From assembly GCA_035610365.1 (NCBI GenBank), contig CM069435.1:5048001-5112000 (forward strand): 64,000 nucleotides of DNA. The letters run 5' to 3'. The DNA comes from Aquatica leii (Eukaryota; Arthropoda; Insecta; Coleoptera; Lampyridae). The notes beneath the pieces are model-generated. The model did not search any database. It was given only the letters and a program-made list of their open reading frames with translations, and had not been told where the DNA came from. Of this stretch, positions 23,901-35,900 are shown one piece after another (position 1 is the first letter of the stretch; the number at the start of each line of letters is the position of its first letter). Made by a program: the position numbers and the translations under genes.

Positions 23901-25247
23901 TATAAGTATATAAATATTTTTATGATAAATTTTTTGTCACACATTTTTCCAAATGTACGCCATATAAAAAAATTAATTCTTATATAAATCACTGTGCTTA
24001 CCATGCAGCCAAGCATATAGTGCAAGCGTATTCACAAAAACCAAACACAAAACATTGGTGAAATCTTACCGCTAACAATTAGCACGGACGGCGACGAATC
24101 GGTAAACAATAATAATGATAATATTGTTACAAAAAGTATTTATAATTAATTACAAACGTAATTCATATTAAATACAATAAAATACCGTTAAAATGTATTA
24201 GTAATAATTAAAATAGACCGTTTTTATTAATAACATTTTACAAACTAAAAGTCTCCAATTTGAATTGACGTTCTAAAAACCCTTATAAGTATATAAATAT
24301 TTTTTATGATAAATTTTTTTGTCACACATTTTTCCAAATGTACGCCATATAAAAAAATTAATTCTTATATAAATCACTGTGCTTACCATGCAGCCAAGCA
24401 TATAGTGCAAGCGTATTAACAAAAAACAAACACAAAACATTGGTGAAATCTTACCGCTAACAATTAGCACGGACGGCGACGAATCGGTAAACAATAATAA
24501 TGATAATATTGTTACAAAAAGTATTTATAATTAATTACAAACGTAATTCATATTAAATACAATAAAATACCGTTAAAATATATTAGTAATAATTAAAATA
24601 GACCTTTTTTATTAATAACATTTTACAAGCTAAAAGTCTCCAATTTGAATTGACGTTCTAAAACCCTTATAAGTATATAAATATTTTTATGATAAATTTT
24701 TTTGTCACACATTTTTCCAAATGTACGCCATATAAAAATTAATTCTTATATAAATCACTGTGCTTACCATGCAGCCAAGCATATAGTGCAAGCGTATTAA
24801 CAAAAACAAACACAAAACATTGGTGAAATCTTACCGCTAACAATTAGCACGGACGGCGACGAATCGGTAAACAATAATAATGATAATATTGTTACAAAAA
24901 GTATTTATAATTAATTACAAACGTAATTCATATTAAATACAATAAAATACCGTTAAAATATATTAGTAATAATTAAAATAGACCTTTTTTATTAATAACA
25001 TTTTACAAGCTAAAAGTCTCCAATTTGAATTGACGTTCTAAAAACCCTTATAAGTATATAAATATTTTTTATGATAAATTTTTTTGTCACACATTTTTCC
25101 AAATGTACGCCATATAAAAAAATTAATTCTTATATAAATCACTGTGCTTACCATGCAGCCAAGCATATAGTGCAAGCGTATTAACAAAAAACAAACACAA
25201 AACATTGCTGAAATCTTACCGCTAACAATTAGCACGGACGGCGACGA
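17941..25247 (-). pseudogene. Twenty copies of a 30-nt exon with lost acceptor AG
   Basis: Each copy lies between GTTTACCGATT and GTAAGATTTC and in phase 1 would encode DSSPSVLIVS or DSSPSVIIVS. One variant unit near 21000 reads DSSPSALIGS. The donor is intact, but the acceptor dinucleotide is CG instead of AG in every copy, and no other AG gives a usable exon. The Leu and Ile versions occur in runs from low to high coordinate: four Leu, four Ile, the variant, six Ile, five Leu. This points to block-wise amplification or conversion. Confidence 0.75.
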
Positions 25248-25525
25248 ATCGGTAAACAATAATAATGGTAATATTAGTTACAACTACCCTACAACTTTTT
25301 ATAATTAATTACAGACGTAATTCATAATGAATACAATAAGATACGGTTAAAATATATTAACAGAAATTAGTTAAAGTAATTAAAATTGACATTTTATTAA
25401 TAAAATTTTACGAACTAAAAGTCTCCAACTTGAATTGACGTTCTAAAAACTCGAAGTATAAAAAGATTTTTTATGAGAAATGATTTTCACACATACATTT
25501 TTCCAAAGGTACGACATACTAACAA

Positions 25526-25890
25526 ATACTTTATAGAATTATCTCTTGGACTAAAAAATAGAAAATAACTTTTCTTCAACTTAAAACGTAGATGCATTTA
25601 AGCGTATTTTCTTTCACTAAATTTTTTATATTACAATAATTCGAAAAATAAAGTCCGCGGATAACTTATGTTTATCTAAAACTGATATATGTTTACATTA
25701 AAGGTACGTACGCTTGAACTCTATTATATTTATCTCGAACACACGCGTTAATCACTTATTTATTTAAACATTTTCTTAATGCTTCCGACCATGCAGTACA
25801 AGCATACAGCCCCAAGCACACACTCCACACGATGCAACTATAGTTCGTACTTAACAAAAAAAAACAAACAAACACAATAGCGGTGCAATC
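25526..25890 (-). other. First intron region of locus B, with a segment repeated at 46.3 kb
   Basis: Downstream of the start exon, the minus strand of about 25615-25770 matches the plus strand of 46295-46420 (aaataaataagtgattaa, ttaatgtaaaca, aagttatccgcggac blocks). The first 60 nt of the intron resemble the array A introns (GTAAGATT.CACC, TTTGTGTTTG). No coding sequence was seen. Confidence 0.6.
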
Positions 25891-25894
25891 TTAC

Positions 25895-25931
25895 CTTCCG
25901 GTTCTTCTTCGTTGATTTGAAGTTTGCTCAT
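25895..25931 (-). CDS. Start exon of microexon locus B (MSKLQINEEEPE)
   Basis: The 40-nt exon (25895-25934) follows acceptor TTTTGTTTCCAG and ends at donor GTAAGATTGC. It reads AAT then ATG, giving MSKLQINEEEPE, and leaves one base (G) after the last codon, so the donor is phase 1. All later exons in the family are entered in phase 1, which supports this ATG. An upstream 5'-UTR exon must exist because an acceptor precedes it; I cannot locate it. The peptide is short and acidic with no signal-peptide character. The family is unknown to me. The same intron sequence follows it as follows the array A exons, which ties it to that array. Confidence 0.65.
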
Positions 25932-25939
25932 ATTCTGGA

Positions 25940-26880
25940 AACAAAATAATTATTGTTTAAAAATTACTACAAAGTTAGTAATCGAATGTTAAGTGAATTT
26001 AAAACACTGCTATACTGATATGAAGTGTAGGCATAATTAGAACAAAAATTTATATGGCGGTACCACTACCCACCTAAAAGCACTACTTAAGGGGGGTCGG
26101 TTGTCGATTTTGGTCAAAAATATCGATTTTTGTTTTTTACATTCTATTTTTCCATGATCTTTTGTGATGAATTTAAGATTTATTAAATTCCGGCTACTAA
26201 TATATTTTTATTAAAAACAGTCGCGCATTTATACAATTTACAATCGTTAATAAATACAAAGTTGGCACTTTAAATTATTACAATTTCAAAATGTGGGTTA
26301 CTGTAATGTAACACATACTTAGCAATTTGCTGATATATAGGAAATCTAAATATAGCGTAATAGCGTACGTTAGCAAACGCATTGTTTTATAATGTGGGGT
26401 AATCATTTAGTATGTTTACATCAAATTATTAAATTTTTAAATAAATGTTTTAACACAGAATTTAATGTTAAAATTATCTACGATTAATTTTGAATATTAT
26501 TGTTTATGTTTCAACATATGGCCATCTCTAAAAAATAAATTGTGTAACCATATTTCGTTAGCTGATTGTTGTGGAAGGATTGGTTTTTGAATGTTTTAAA
26601 TTATTAAATATATAAATCAAATTTCAATGTTTAAATTGTAATTTAAACAATTTTGACAGCGTTACTTGTCAATTGGGCGATGTGAAGCGAAAGAATTGGC
26701 CTCTGGCGGCAGCTCTGGAAACACTACAACGGTGATACTGAAATTTGTGACACATAGTAAGCGTAGTAAGCAGCAGTGTTTTTCGACATTTTTGGTTCGT
26801 ACTTTCGTGCCTTTTTTGTTCAACGTGCATTGCCGCGTTAGTGCAGCGTACAAACATTTATTTGCATTTCAATCTTCGAT
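25940..26880. other. Non-coding stretch upstream of locus B start exon
   Basis: AT-rich, with no recognised gene. It should hold the upstream intron and possibly the 5'-UTR exon and promoter of locus B on the minus strand. The plus-strand frame starting at 26666 is only the lead-in to the THAP exon, and its opposite-strand frames are shadows. Confidence 0.35.
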
Positions 26881-26884
26881 AGAA

Positions 26885-27876
26885 ATGAGCAGAGAAGAGG
26901 GAACTTCCAATCGTTATTGTTCCGTACCTCAATGCAGTAGCTACTGCACAAAAATGATAAAAATGCATGGTTTTCCAACTGATTCTGTTTTAAAAAAAAG
27001 ATGGCAAACTATTTTAAAAACGGCAAGTCAATTATTAAGCATATGTCTGTATGTTCGAAACATTTTTCGGAAAATGCTTATTGTTTGGGTAAAGTCGTAA
27101 AAATGTAATTAACAATTGTATTTCTAAAATATTATGCACTTTTAGGTTCAGCAACAAGGCAGAGAAAATTTTTAAAGAAGGGTGCTTTGCCTTCTTTAAA
27201 TCTACCCAAGGGTTCAATTGAAACTAAAAGACAAATAAAATCACGGAGTTTAAGACTTCAGGCAGGAAGTAAAGATAGTGCCAGTTTAGACAATACTAAT
27301 TGTTCTGACGATGGGGCTATTGAGAACTACTTACAGATCACTGATGAAAATCTATTTGGTACGACTGTTGAAATGATTTTAACATTATTGTACTAAATAT
27401 ACCTACTTATTTTTTTAGATGATATGGTAAATAAAGATTATTTTAATTTGGAACAGTTAGCCAATGTTGCTTCTCTGCTACCAAACCTACCAACTAATGT
27501 TGATAAAGAGGTACAATGTAACATTTGTATCGGTGGAGATGGAATTATTTTTGCAATTTTAAAAGATTAGACTGCTTTTTTTTCATTTACTGGAATTCAA
27601 ATTACCACTTTCAATTTGATTGTAAAATCAGTTGAAAATATTTTGGAGAAAAACTTGCACATTTCTGTAGAAAATGTACCACTGTCAGTATGTTTAGTTT
27701 TAATAAAAATTAGACTAAACTTACAATATACACAACTTGGTGTATTGTTTAGGAAACACTGTCAAACTATTAAAAAACTGTTTTCAATTATGGTGCAACT
27801 AACACCGAACCGAATATTATATATTACTGTTACTGAGTCTATTATTCTACAAACAGGTAAAAAGATGAACACTTAA
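26885..27876 (+). pseudogene. THAP plus HTH_Tnp_4/DDE_4-type transposase remnant
   Basis: From the ATG at 26885 the frame reads MSREEGTSNRYCSVPQCSSY and LKKRWQTILKT, a THAP domain start (CxxxxC, Trp). A frame change is needed to reach VCSKHFSENAYCLG, which supplies the CxxH. An intron-like gap (GTAATTAAC to TTTTAG, about 27105-27152) is followed by GALPSLNLPKGSIETKRQIK. A block near 27590-27830 reads LSVCLVLIKIRLNLQYTQLG, the helix-turn-helix that precedes DDE_4 domains in THAP/PIF-Harbinger-type proteins. No DDE domain follows. It is truncated and frame-shifted. Confidence 0.6.
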
Positions 27877-27879
27877 GTA

Positions 27880-28655
27880 CATACACACAAATTTGAAGAA
27901 TGTTTCTAATCTACCTTTTAAAAATAAAATCAAAAACGTATTTACTGCCTTCAAGAATATTCAAGCATACAACGCACTCGATCATATAAATGATATCGTG
28001 GAAATGTAAGTATATCTCGCTAAAATTCGCTTTAAATTTTAATGAATTTGTCCACCGCTTAATTCATTTAATTGTTACAATACATGAAGCAATGAATCTT
28101 TGAAATGAATATCACCAAAACGTCGCCATATTTGTATGAAAAATAGCGCCACCTAGTGTGTGATATTTTGCCCAATAGATCATTTACTTTTGCTGTCATT
28201 AAAAACCAATAACAACTTTTCTACCTTCCGTATTAATTTATACTTTTCTATATATTATACGTAGTATTTTAACCACAGGATGGCATTCCAAAAACATTTC
28301 AAAGTTATATACATTTTTATAAAACCTTACATATAGCCTAGCCTATTTTTTGTGCTCATTTTTGACTAAATATCGTTGCAATACTTGATTTTTATTTTTT
28401 ATGTTTTTAAATTGAGATTGTTTTGGTGAAAAATTGAAATTTATTTTTATTGGTTTGACATTGTTTTTTTGTCTAGTTTTAAAAAGTTGTTTAAAATGCC
28501 TCGTGTACAAACAAAAGTTTTCAAAAAATGTTGGCAAACCTGAAGTTTTGTAGTTTGAAAATAACCTAACTTCCAGTGAAATTAGACCTATATAACCTAC
28601 TCGAAATTCACTCCTCACAAAAGAAAGTTCTTCCAAGAACAAAATAAGGAAACAT
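27880..28655. other. No gene seen
   Basis: Low-complexity AT-rich sequence. A 99-codon minus-strand frame at 28343-28642 is Lys/Asn/Phe-rich with no recognised motif and is not accepted as a gene. Confidence 0.35.
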
Positions 28656-28657
28656 CT

Positions 28658-28659
<2 letters not shown>

Positions 28660-28697
<38 letters not shown>
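28660..28697. repeat. (TA)n microsatellite
   Basis: An almost perfect TA dinucleotide run of about 38 bp, immediately before the Mutator-like remnant. Confidence 0.95.
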
Positions 28698-28700
<3 letters not shown>

Positions 28701-29750
28701 TTATAAATCTGAAAATGAAGAATGTTTTGATATTGTTAACATAAAAAGTTTGGAAACTATGTTATCTGAAATAGCAATTTGTAAATAATGCGGAGGTACT
28801 CTTCTAATTTTATCTGAACATAGGGTAGGCGGTTTACGATTGAAAATTAAAGTGCAGTGTATTGCGTGTAATATTCATGTGTCTAAATATAATGACTCAA
28901 AATTAGATAATAATGAGTGAGAAATAAATACTAGTTTAGTGTGTAGACTTCGTTGTGTGGGTAAAGGCTAACAAGCCGCTGAAATGTTTTGCGGTGTGAT
29001 AAACTTACCCACTCCTCCAAATTTCAGATATTATACAAAATCTTTGTGTGAAGTAGCTAATAAAGTGTGTAAAAAGGCCATGAATGATGCTGTAGAAGAA
29101 TCTGTCAATGAAAATGATGGCAGTACAAACATTGCAGCAGCTTTTGATGGGACCTGGCAAAAGCGAGGTCATACGTCACAAAATAGGATTGTTACTGCAA
29201 CAAGTGTTACAACTGGGAAAGTTATTGATTGTAAAATATTGTCAACATATTGTAAATGTAAAGACAAGTTTGATAGCAAACACTCTTTTAAATGTACTGC
29301 AAACTACTTGGGAGTGATTGGAGACATGGAAATAAATCGAGTGGTAGAATGTTTTTGTAGATCTCAATCCCTTTACAATGTTCGACATAAATATTTTCTT
29401 GGCGATAGTGATACTAAATCATTTTCTACTATATTTGAAATGAAACCGTATGGTCAAGATTTTGAAATTAAAAAATTAGAGTGTGTAGGTCATGTGCAAA
29501 AAAGAATGGGAACTAGACTTAGGAAACTAAAAACGAAATTAAGGCGTACAAGACTTCAAGATGAGAAAACAATTGGTGGTTGAGGTCGACTAACAGAAGC
29601 AGCCATTTATACCATTCAAAACTACTATGTACTTGCAATAAGAAGAAAAAAATAGTTTACAAGAAATGAAACAAGCTGAATGGGCTGAATACTTCCATCT
29701 TTACAGTAGTTATGAAGATTCAGCTCATAGTCTGTCCAAAAAATGAGAAC
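28698..29750 (+). pseudogene. Mutator-like transposase remnant
   Basis: The first block (28700-28980) has IVNIKSLETMLSEIAICK, then an in-frame stop, CGGTLLILSEHRVGGLRL and C..C, with two further stops. The open block 28984-29583 has LPTPPNFRYYTKSLCEVANK, AAAFDGTWQKRGHTSQNRIV (DGTWQKRGH is diagnostic), HKYFLGDSDTKSFSTI and KKLECVGHVQKRMGTRLRKL. It ends at IGG-stop-GRLTEAAIYTIQNYY. A final block, QAEWAEYFHLYSSYEDSAH, precedes 29750. These motifs match the Mutator-like transposase domain of insect and other animal proteins. There are at least four stops, so the copy is dead. Confidence 0.8.
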
Positions 29751-29940
29751 ACTTGGTGCAAGTACCGGAATTCACCAACTTAGAAAACTCCGTTTTGATA
29801 TTTTAAACGCAATTTTCGTCAAAAATCAGTCAAAACTTCTGTTTCCTCGCAAAACTACGTTTACATACCATTGGTGCGTGATTTCATAATCATTCAAAAT
29901 TGAAATTGGCTGTAATAGTAAAAACGGGAAAAACAATTTT

Positions 29941-29979
29941 CTCTCACCAGCCTCTTCTTTCGGGCTATTGCCATTCTTT
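29941..29979 (-). pseudogene. Truncated last-exon fragment at the edge of array B
   Basis: It has an intact acceptor ATTTTAG and begins ERMAIARKKRLV in phase 1. It breaks off after about 39 nt, where array similarity ends. It is the lowest-coordinate copy of the array B exon. Confidence 0.7.
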
Positions 29980-32900
29980 CTAAAATAAAAAAAATATTTA
30001 AAAAAATTAAATTATTTAAAATTTGTGTTCATGTCTAAGCAAATCCGGTTTCAAAATATTTATACGCTTGTTAGCTTTTGTAAGCTTTTATAGAAACTAT
30101 GTGTCAATACTAAGTACGACGTAATGTCCATGCTTATAATTGGTGGTACTTTTTTCATCCCATATTTTAAATCGGCTGACATTAATTAAGCGAAAGGATA
30201 AATATTCCCAATGGCTAATAAAGTTCAATATGTGATTACATACGACTTTTCTTACTGTAACATAGATACGATAAAGTTTTAGATGCACAAGTTATTTGTT
30301 GAATTTACATACCTCAAGCCTTAGGGAAAAAATAAAAATAAAAAAAAACTCAAAATAAAATAAAAATTTAAAAAAAATACATTCTGATTAAAATAAAAAT
30401 AAGAAAAATTCCAAATTAAAAAAACAAAAAAATTTTAAAAATCGCTACGGCTTCTTTGCTTTGGCCATAGCCCTCGTTATCGGCCGGCCTCTTGGAGATG
30501 CATGCAGGGAGGGCAAATGCGCCTCGCGCTTTCTTCTCTTTTTTAAGAGCATGCATCTTTGCTGCATGCTCTTTTTGGCGTATCTTCTTTGCCAGCCTCT
30601 CATTTCGGGCTATGGCCAATCTTTCGAAAATAGAAAAAAAATATTTAAAAAAATTAAATTATTTAAAAAAATTAAATTATTTAAAAAAATTAAATTATTT
30701 AAAATTTGTGTTCATGTCTAAGCAAATCCGGTTTCAAAATATTTATACGCTTGTTAGCTTTTGTAAGCTTTTATAGAAACTGTGTCAATAGTAAGTACGA
30801 CGTAATGTCCATGCTTATAATTGGTGGTACTTTTTTCATCCCATATTTTAAATCGGCTGACATTAATTAAGCGAAAGGATAAATATACCCAATGGCTAAT
30901 AAAGTTCAATATGTGATTTCTTACTGTAACATAGATACGATAAAGTTTTAGATGCACAAGTTATTTGTTGAATTTACATACCTCAAGCCTTATGGACAAA
31001 ATAAAAATAAAAAAAACTCAAAATAAAATAAAAATTAAAAAAAAAATACATTCTGATTAAAATAAAAATAAGAAAAATTCCAAATTAAAAAAAACAAAAA
31101 AAAAATTTTAAAAAATCGCTACGGCTTCTTTGCTTTGGCCATAGCCCTCGTTATCGGCCGGCCTCTTGGAGATGCATGCGGGGAGGGCAAATGCGCCTCT
31201 CGCGCTTTCTTCTCTTTTTTAAGAGCATGCATCTTTGCTGCATGCTCTTTTTGGCGTATCTTCTTTGCCAGCCTCTCATTTCGGGCTATGGCCAATCTTT
31301 CGAAAATAGAAAAAAAATATTAAAAAAAATTAAATTATTTAAAAAAATTAAATTATTTAAAATTTGTGTTCATGTCGAAGCAAATCCGGTTTCAAAATAT
31401 TTATACGCTTGTTAGCTTTTGTAAGCTTTTATAGAAACTGTGTCAATAGTAAGTACGACGTAATGTCCATGCTTATAATTGGTGGTACTTTTTTCATCCC
31501 ATATTTTAAATCGGCTGACATTAATTAAGCGAAAGGATAAATATACCCAATGGCTAATAAAGTTCAATATGTGATTACATACGACTTTTCTTACTGTAAC
31601 ATAGATACGATAAAGTTTTAGATGCACAAGTTATTTGTTGAATTTACATACCTCAAGCCTTAGGGAAAAATAAAAATAAAAAAACTCAAAATAAAATAAA
31701 AATTAAAAAAATACATTCTGATTAAAATAAAAATAAGAAAAATTCCAAATTAAAAAAAACAAAAAAAAAATTAAAAAAAATCGCTACGGTTTCTTTGCTT
31801 TGGCCATAGCCCTCGTTATCGGCCGGCCTCTTGGAGATGCATGCGGGGAGGGCAAATGCGCCTCTCGCTCTTTCTTCTCTTTTTTAAGAGCATGCATCTT
31901 TGCTGCATGCTCTTTTTGGCGTATCTTCTTTGCCAGCCTCTCATTTCGGGCTATGGCCAATCTTTCGAAAATAGAAAAAAAATATTTAAAAAAATTAAAT
32001 TATTTAAAAAAATTAAATTATTTAAAAAAATTAAATTATTTAAAATTTGTGTTCATGTCTAAGCAAATCCGGTTTCAAAATATTTATACGCTTGTTAACT
32101 TTTGTAAGCTTTTATAGAAACTGTGTCAATAGTAAGTACGACGTAATGTCCATGCTTATAATTGGTGGTACTTTTTTCATCCCATATTTTAAATCGGTTC
32201 ACATTAATTAAGCGAGAGTATAAATATTCTCAATGGCTAATAAAGTTTAATATGTGATTACATACGACTTTTCTTACTGTAACATAGATACGATAAAGTT
32301 TTAGATGCACAAGTTATTTGTTGAATTTACATACCTCAAGCCTTATGGACAAAATAAAAATAAAAAAAACTCAAAATAAAATAAAAATTAAAAAAAAATA
32401 CATTCTGATTAAAATAAAAAGAAGAAAAATTCCAAATTAAAAAAACAAAAAAATTTAAAAATCGCTCCGGTTTCTTTGCTTTGGCCATAGCCCTCGTTAT
32501 CGGCCGGCCTCTTGGAGATGCATGCGGGGAGGGCAAATGCGCCTCTCGCGCTTTCTTCTCTTTTTTAAGAGCATGCATCTTTGCTGCATGCTCTTTTTGG
32601 CGTATCTTCTTTGCCAGCCTCTCATTTCGGGCTATGGCCAATCTTTCGAAAATAGAAAAAATATTTAAAAATTAAATTATTTAAAAAATTAAATTATTTA
32701 AAATTTGTGTTCATGTCTAAGCAAATCCGGTCTCAAAATATTTATACGCTTGTTAGCTTTTGTAAGCTTTTATAGAAACTGTGTCAATAGTAAGTACGAC
32801 GTAATGTCCATGCTTATAATTGGTGGTACTTGTTTCATCCCATATTTTAAATCGGCTGACATTAATTAAGCGAAAGGATAAATATTCCCAATGGCTAATA

Positions 32901-35900
32901 AAGTTCAATATGTGATTACATACGACTTTTCTTACTGTAACATAGATACGATAAAGTTTTAGATGCACAAGTTATTTGTTGAATTTACATACCTCAAGCC
33001 TTAGGAAAAAATAAAAATAAAAAAAAACTCAAAATAAAATAAAAATTAAAAAAATACATTCTGATTAAAATAAAAATAAGAAAAATTCCAAATTAAAAAA
33101 AACAAAAAAAAATTTTAAAAAATCGAAATAAAATAAATTTAAAAAAAAATTAATTCTAAATAAAATAAAAATAAAAAAAATTCAAATAAAATAAAATAAA
33201 AAAAATCAATCTTCTTTTTGGGCTTTGGCCATAGCCCTTGTAGTAGGCCGGCCTCTTGAAGATGGTGGCGGCGAGGGCAAATGCGCCTCCCGCGCTTTCT
33301 TCTCTTTTTTAAGAGCATGCATCTTTGCTGCATGCTCTTTTTGGCGTATCTTCTTTGCCAACCTCTCATTTCGGGCTATGGCCAATCTTTCGAAAATACG
33401 ACTCCGAAAATACGATAAAGTTTTAGATGCACAAGTTATTTGTTGAATTTCTTCTCTTTTTTAAGAGCATGCATCTTTGCTGCATGCTCTTTTTGGCGTA
33501 TCTTTTTTGCCAGCCTCTCATTTCGGGCTATGGCCAATCTTTCGAAAATAGAAAAAAATATTTAAAAAAATTAAATTATTTAAAATTTGTGTTCATGTCT
33601 AAGCAAATCCGGTTTCAAAATATTTATACGCTTGTTAGCTTTTGTAAGCTTTTATAGAAACTGTGTCAATAGTAAGTACAACGTAATGTCCATGCTTATA
33701 ATTGGTGGTACTTTTTTCATCCCATATTTTAAATCGGCTGACATTAATTAAGCGAAAGGATAAATATACCCAATGGCTAATAAAGTTCAATATGTGATTA
33801 CATACGACTTTTCTTACTGTAACATAGATACGATAAAGTTTTAGATGCACAAGTTATTTGTTGAATTTACATACCTCAAGCCTTAGGGAAAAAATAAAAA
33901 TAAAAAAACTCAAAATAAAATAAAAATTAAAAAAAAAATACATTCTGATTAAAATAAAAATAAGAAAAATTCCAAATTAAAAAAACAAAAAAATTAAAAA
34001 AAATCGCTACGGTTTCTTTGCTTTGGCCATAGCCCTCGTTATCGGCCGGCCTCTTGGAGATGCATGCGGGGAGGGCAAATGCGCCTCTCGCGCTTTCTTC
34101 TCTTTTTTAAGAGCATGCATCTTTGCTGCATGCTCTTTTTGGCGTATCTTCTTTGCCAGCCTCTCATTTCGGGCTATGGCCAATCTTTCGAAAATAGAAA
34201 AAAAATATTAAAAAAAATTAAATTATTTAAAAAAATTAAATTATTTAAAAAAATTAAATTATTTAAAATTTGTGTTCATGTCTAAGCAAATCCGGTTTCA
34301 AAATATTTATACGCTTGTTAGCTTTTGTAAGCTTTTATAGAAACTGTGTCAATAGTAAGTACGACGTAATGTCCATGCTTATAATTGGTGGTACTTTTTT
34401 CATCCCATATTTTAAATCGGCTGACATTAATTAAGCGAAAGGATAAATATTCCCAATGGCTAATAAAGTTCAATATGTGATTACATACGACTTTTCGTAC
34501 TGTAACATAGATACGATAAAGTTTTAGATGCACAAGTTATTTGTTGAATTTACATACCTCAAGCCTTAGGGAAAAAATAAAAATAAAAAAACTCAAAATA
34601 AAATAAAAATTAAAAAAATACATTCTGATTAAAATAAAAATAAGAAAAATTCCAAATTAAAAAAACAAAAAAATTAAAAAATCGCTACGGTTTCTTTGCT
34701 TTGGCCATAGCCCTCGTTATCGGCCGGCCTCTTGGAGATGCATGCGGGGAGGGCAAATGCGCCTCTCGCGCTTTCTTCTCTTTTTTAAGAGCATGCATCT
34801 TTGCTGCATGCTCTTTTTGGCGTATCTTCTTTGCCAGCCTCTCATTTAGGGCTATGGCCAATCTTTCGAAAAATACGACTCGAAAATACGATAAAGTTTT
34901 AGATGCACAAGTTATTTGTTGAATTTCTTCTCTTTTTAAGAGCATGCATCTTTGCTGCATGCTCTTTTGGCGTATCTTCTTTGCCAGCCTCTCATTTCGG
35001 GCTATGCCCAATCTTTCGAAAATAGAAAAAAATATTTAAAAAATTTAAACTATTTAAAATTTGTGTTCATGTCTAAGCAAATCCGGTTTCAAAATATTTA
35101 TACGCTTGTTAGCTTTTGTAAGCTTTTATAGAAACTGTGTCAATAGTAAGTACGACGTAATGTCCATGCTTATAATTGGTGGTACTTTTTTCATCCCATA
35201 TTTTAAATCGGCTGACATTAATTAAGCGAAAGGATAAATATACCCAATGGCTAATAAAGTTCAATATGTGATTACATACGACTTTTCTTACTGTAACATA
35301 GATACGATAAAGTTTTAGATGCACAAGTTATTTGTTGAATTTACATACCTCAAGCCTTAGGGAAAAAATAAAAATAAAAAAAACTCAAAATAAAATAAAA
35401 ATTAAAAAAAAATACATTCTGATTAAAATAAAAATAAGAAAAATTCCAAATTAAAAAAAACAAAAAAATTAAAAAAATCGCTACGGTTTCTTTGCTTTGG
35501 CCATAGCCCTCGTTATCGGCCGGCCTCTTGGAGATGCATGCGGGGAGGGCAAATGCGCCTCTCGCTTTCTTCTCTTTTAAGAGCATGCATCTTTGCTGCA
35601 TGCTCTTTTTGGCGTATCTTCTTTGCCAGCCTCTCATTTCGGGCTATGGCCAATCTTTCGAAAATAGAAAAAATATTAAAAAAAATTAAATTATTTAAAA
35701 AAATTAAATTATTTAAAAAAATTAAATTATTTAAAATTTGTGTTCATGTCTAAGCAAATCCGGTTTCAAAATATTTATACGCTTGTTAGCTTTTGTAAGC
35801 TTTTATAGAAACTGTGTCAATAGTAAGTACGACGTAATGTCCATGCTTATAATTGGTGGTACTTTTTTCATCCCATATTTTAAATCGGCTGACATTAATT

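Larger units (their letters stand above)
16728..25525 (-). repeat. Tandem array A: 23 units of about 383 bp, each an exon plus intron
   Basis: The unit contains ctccaatttgaattgacgtt, then gtacgccatat, aaaacattggtgaaatctta, a tiny exon, and taaacaataataatgataat. Spacing is 380-412 bp. On the minus strand each unit reads intron, exon of 30-42 nt, donor GTAAGATTT. The three units at the low-coordinate end keep an acceptor AG and have diverged exons. The other 20 share one 30-nt exon and have TTTACCG where TTTACAG should be. A degenerate edge unit runs to about 25525. The 73-codon frames seen in many units are exon read-through into the intron and are not separate genes. Confidence 0.9.

Noticed and set aside
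17759..25259. Repeated 73-codon minus-strand frames (MFTDSSPSV... GF) as small protein genes
   Set aside because: They are the 30-nt exon read into its intron across a strong GTAAGATTT donor. They disappear in units with homopolymer changes, and the diverged exon units do not keep them.
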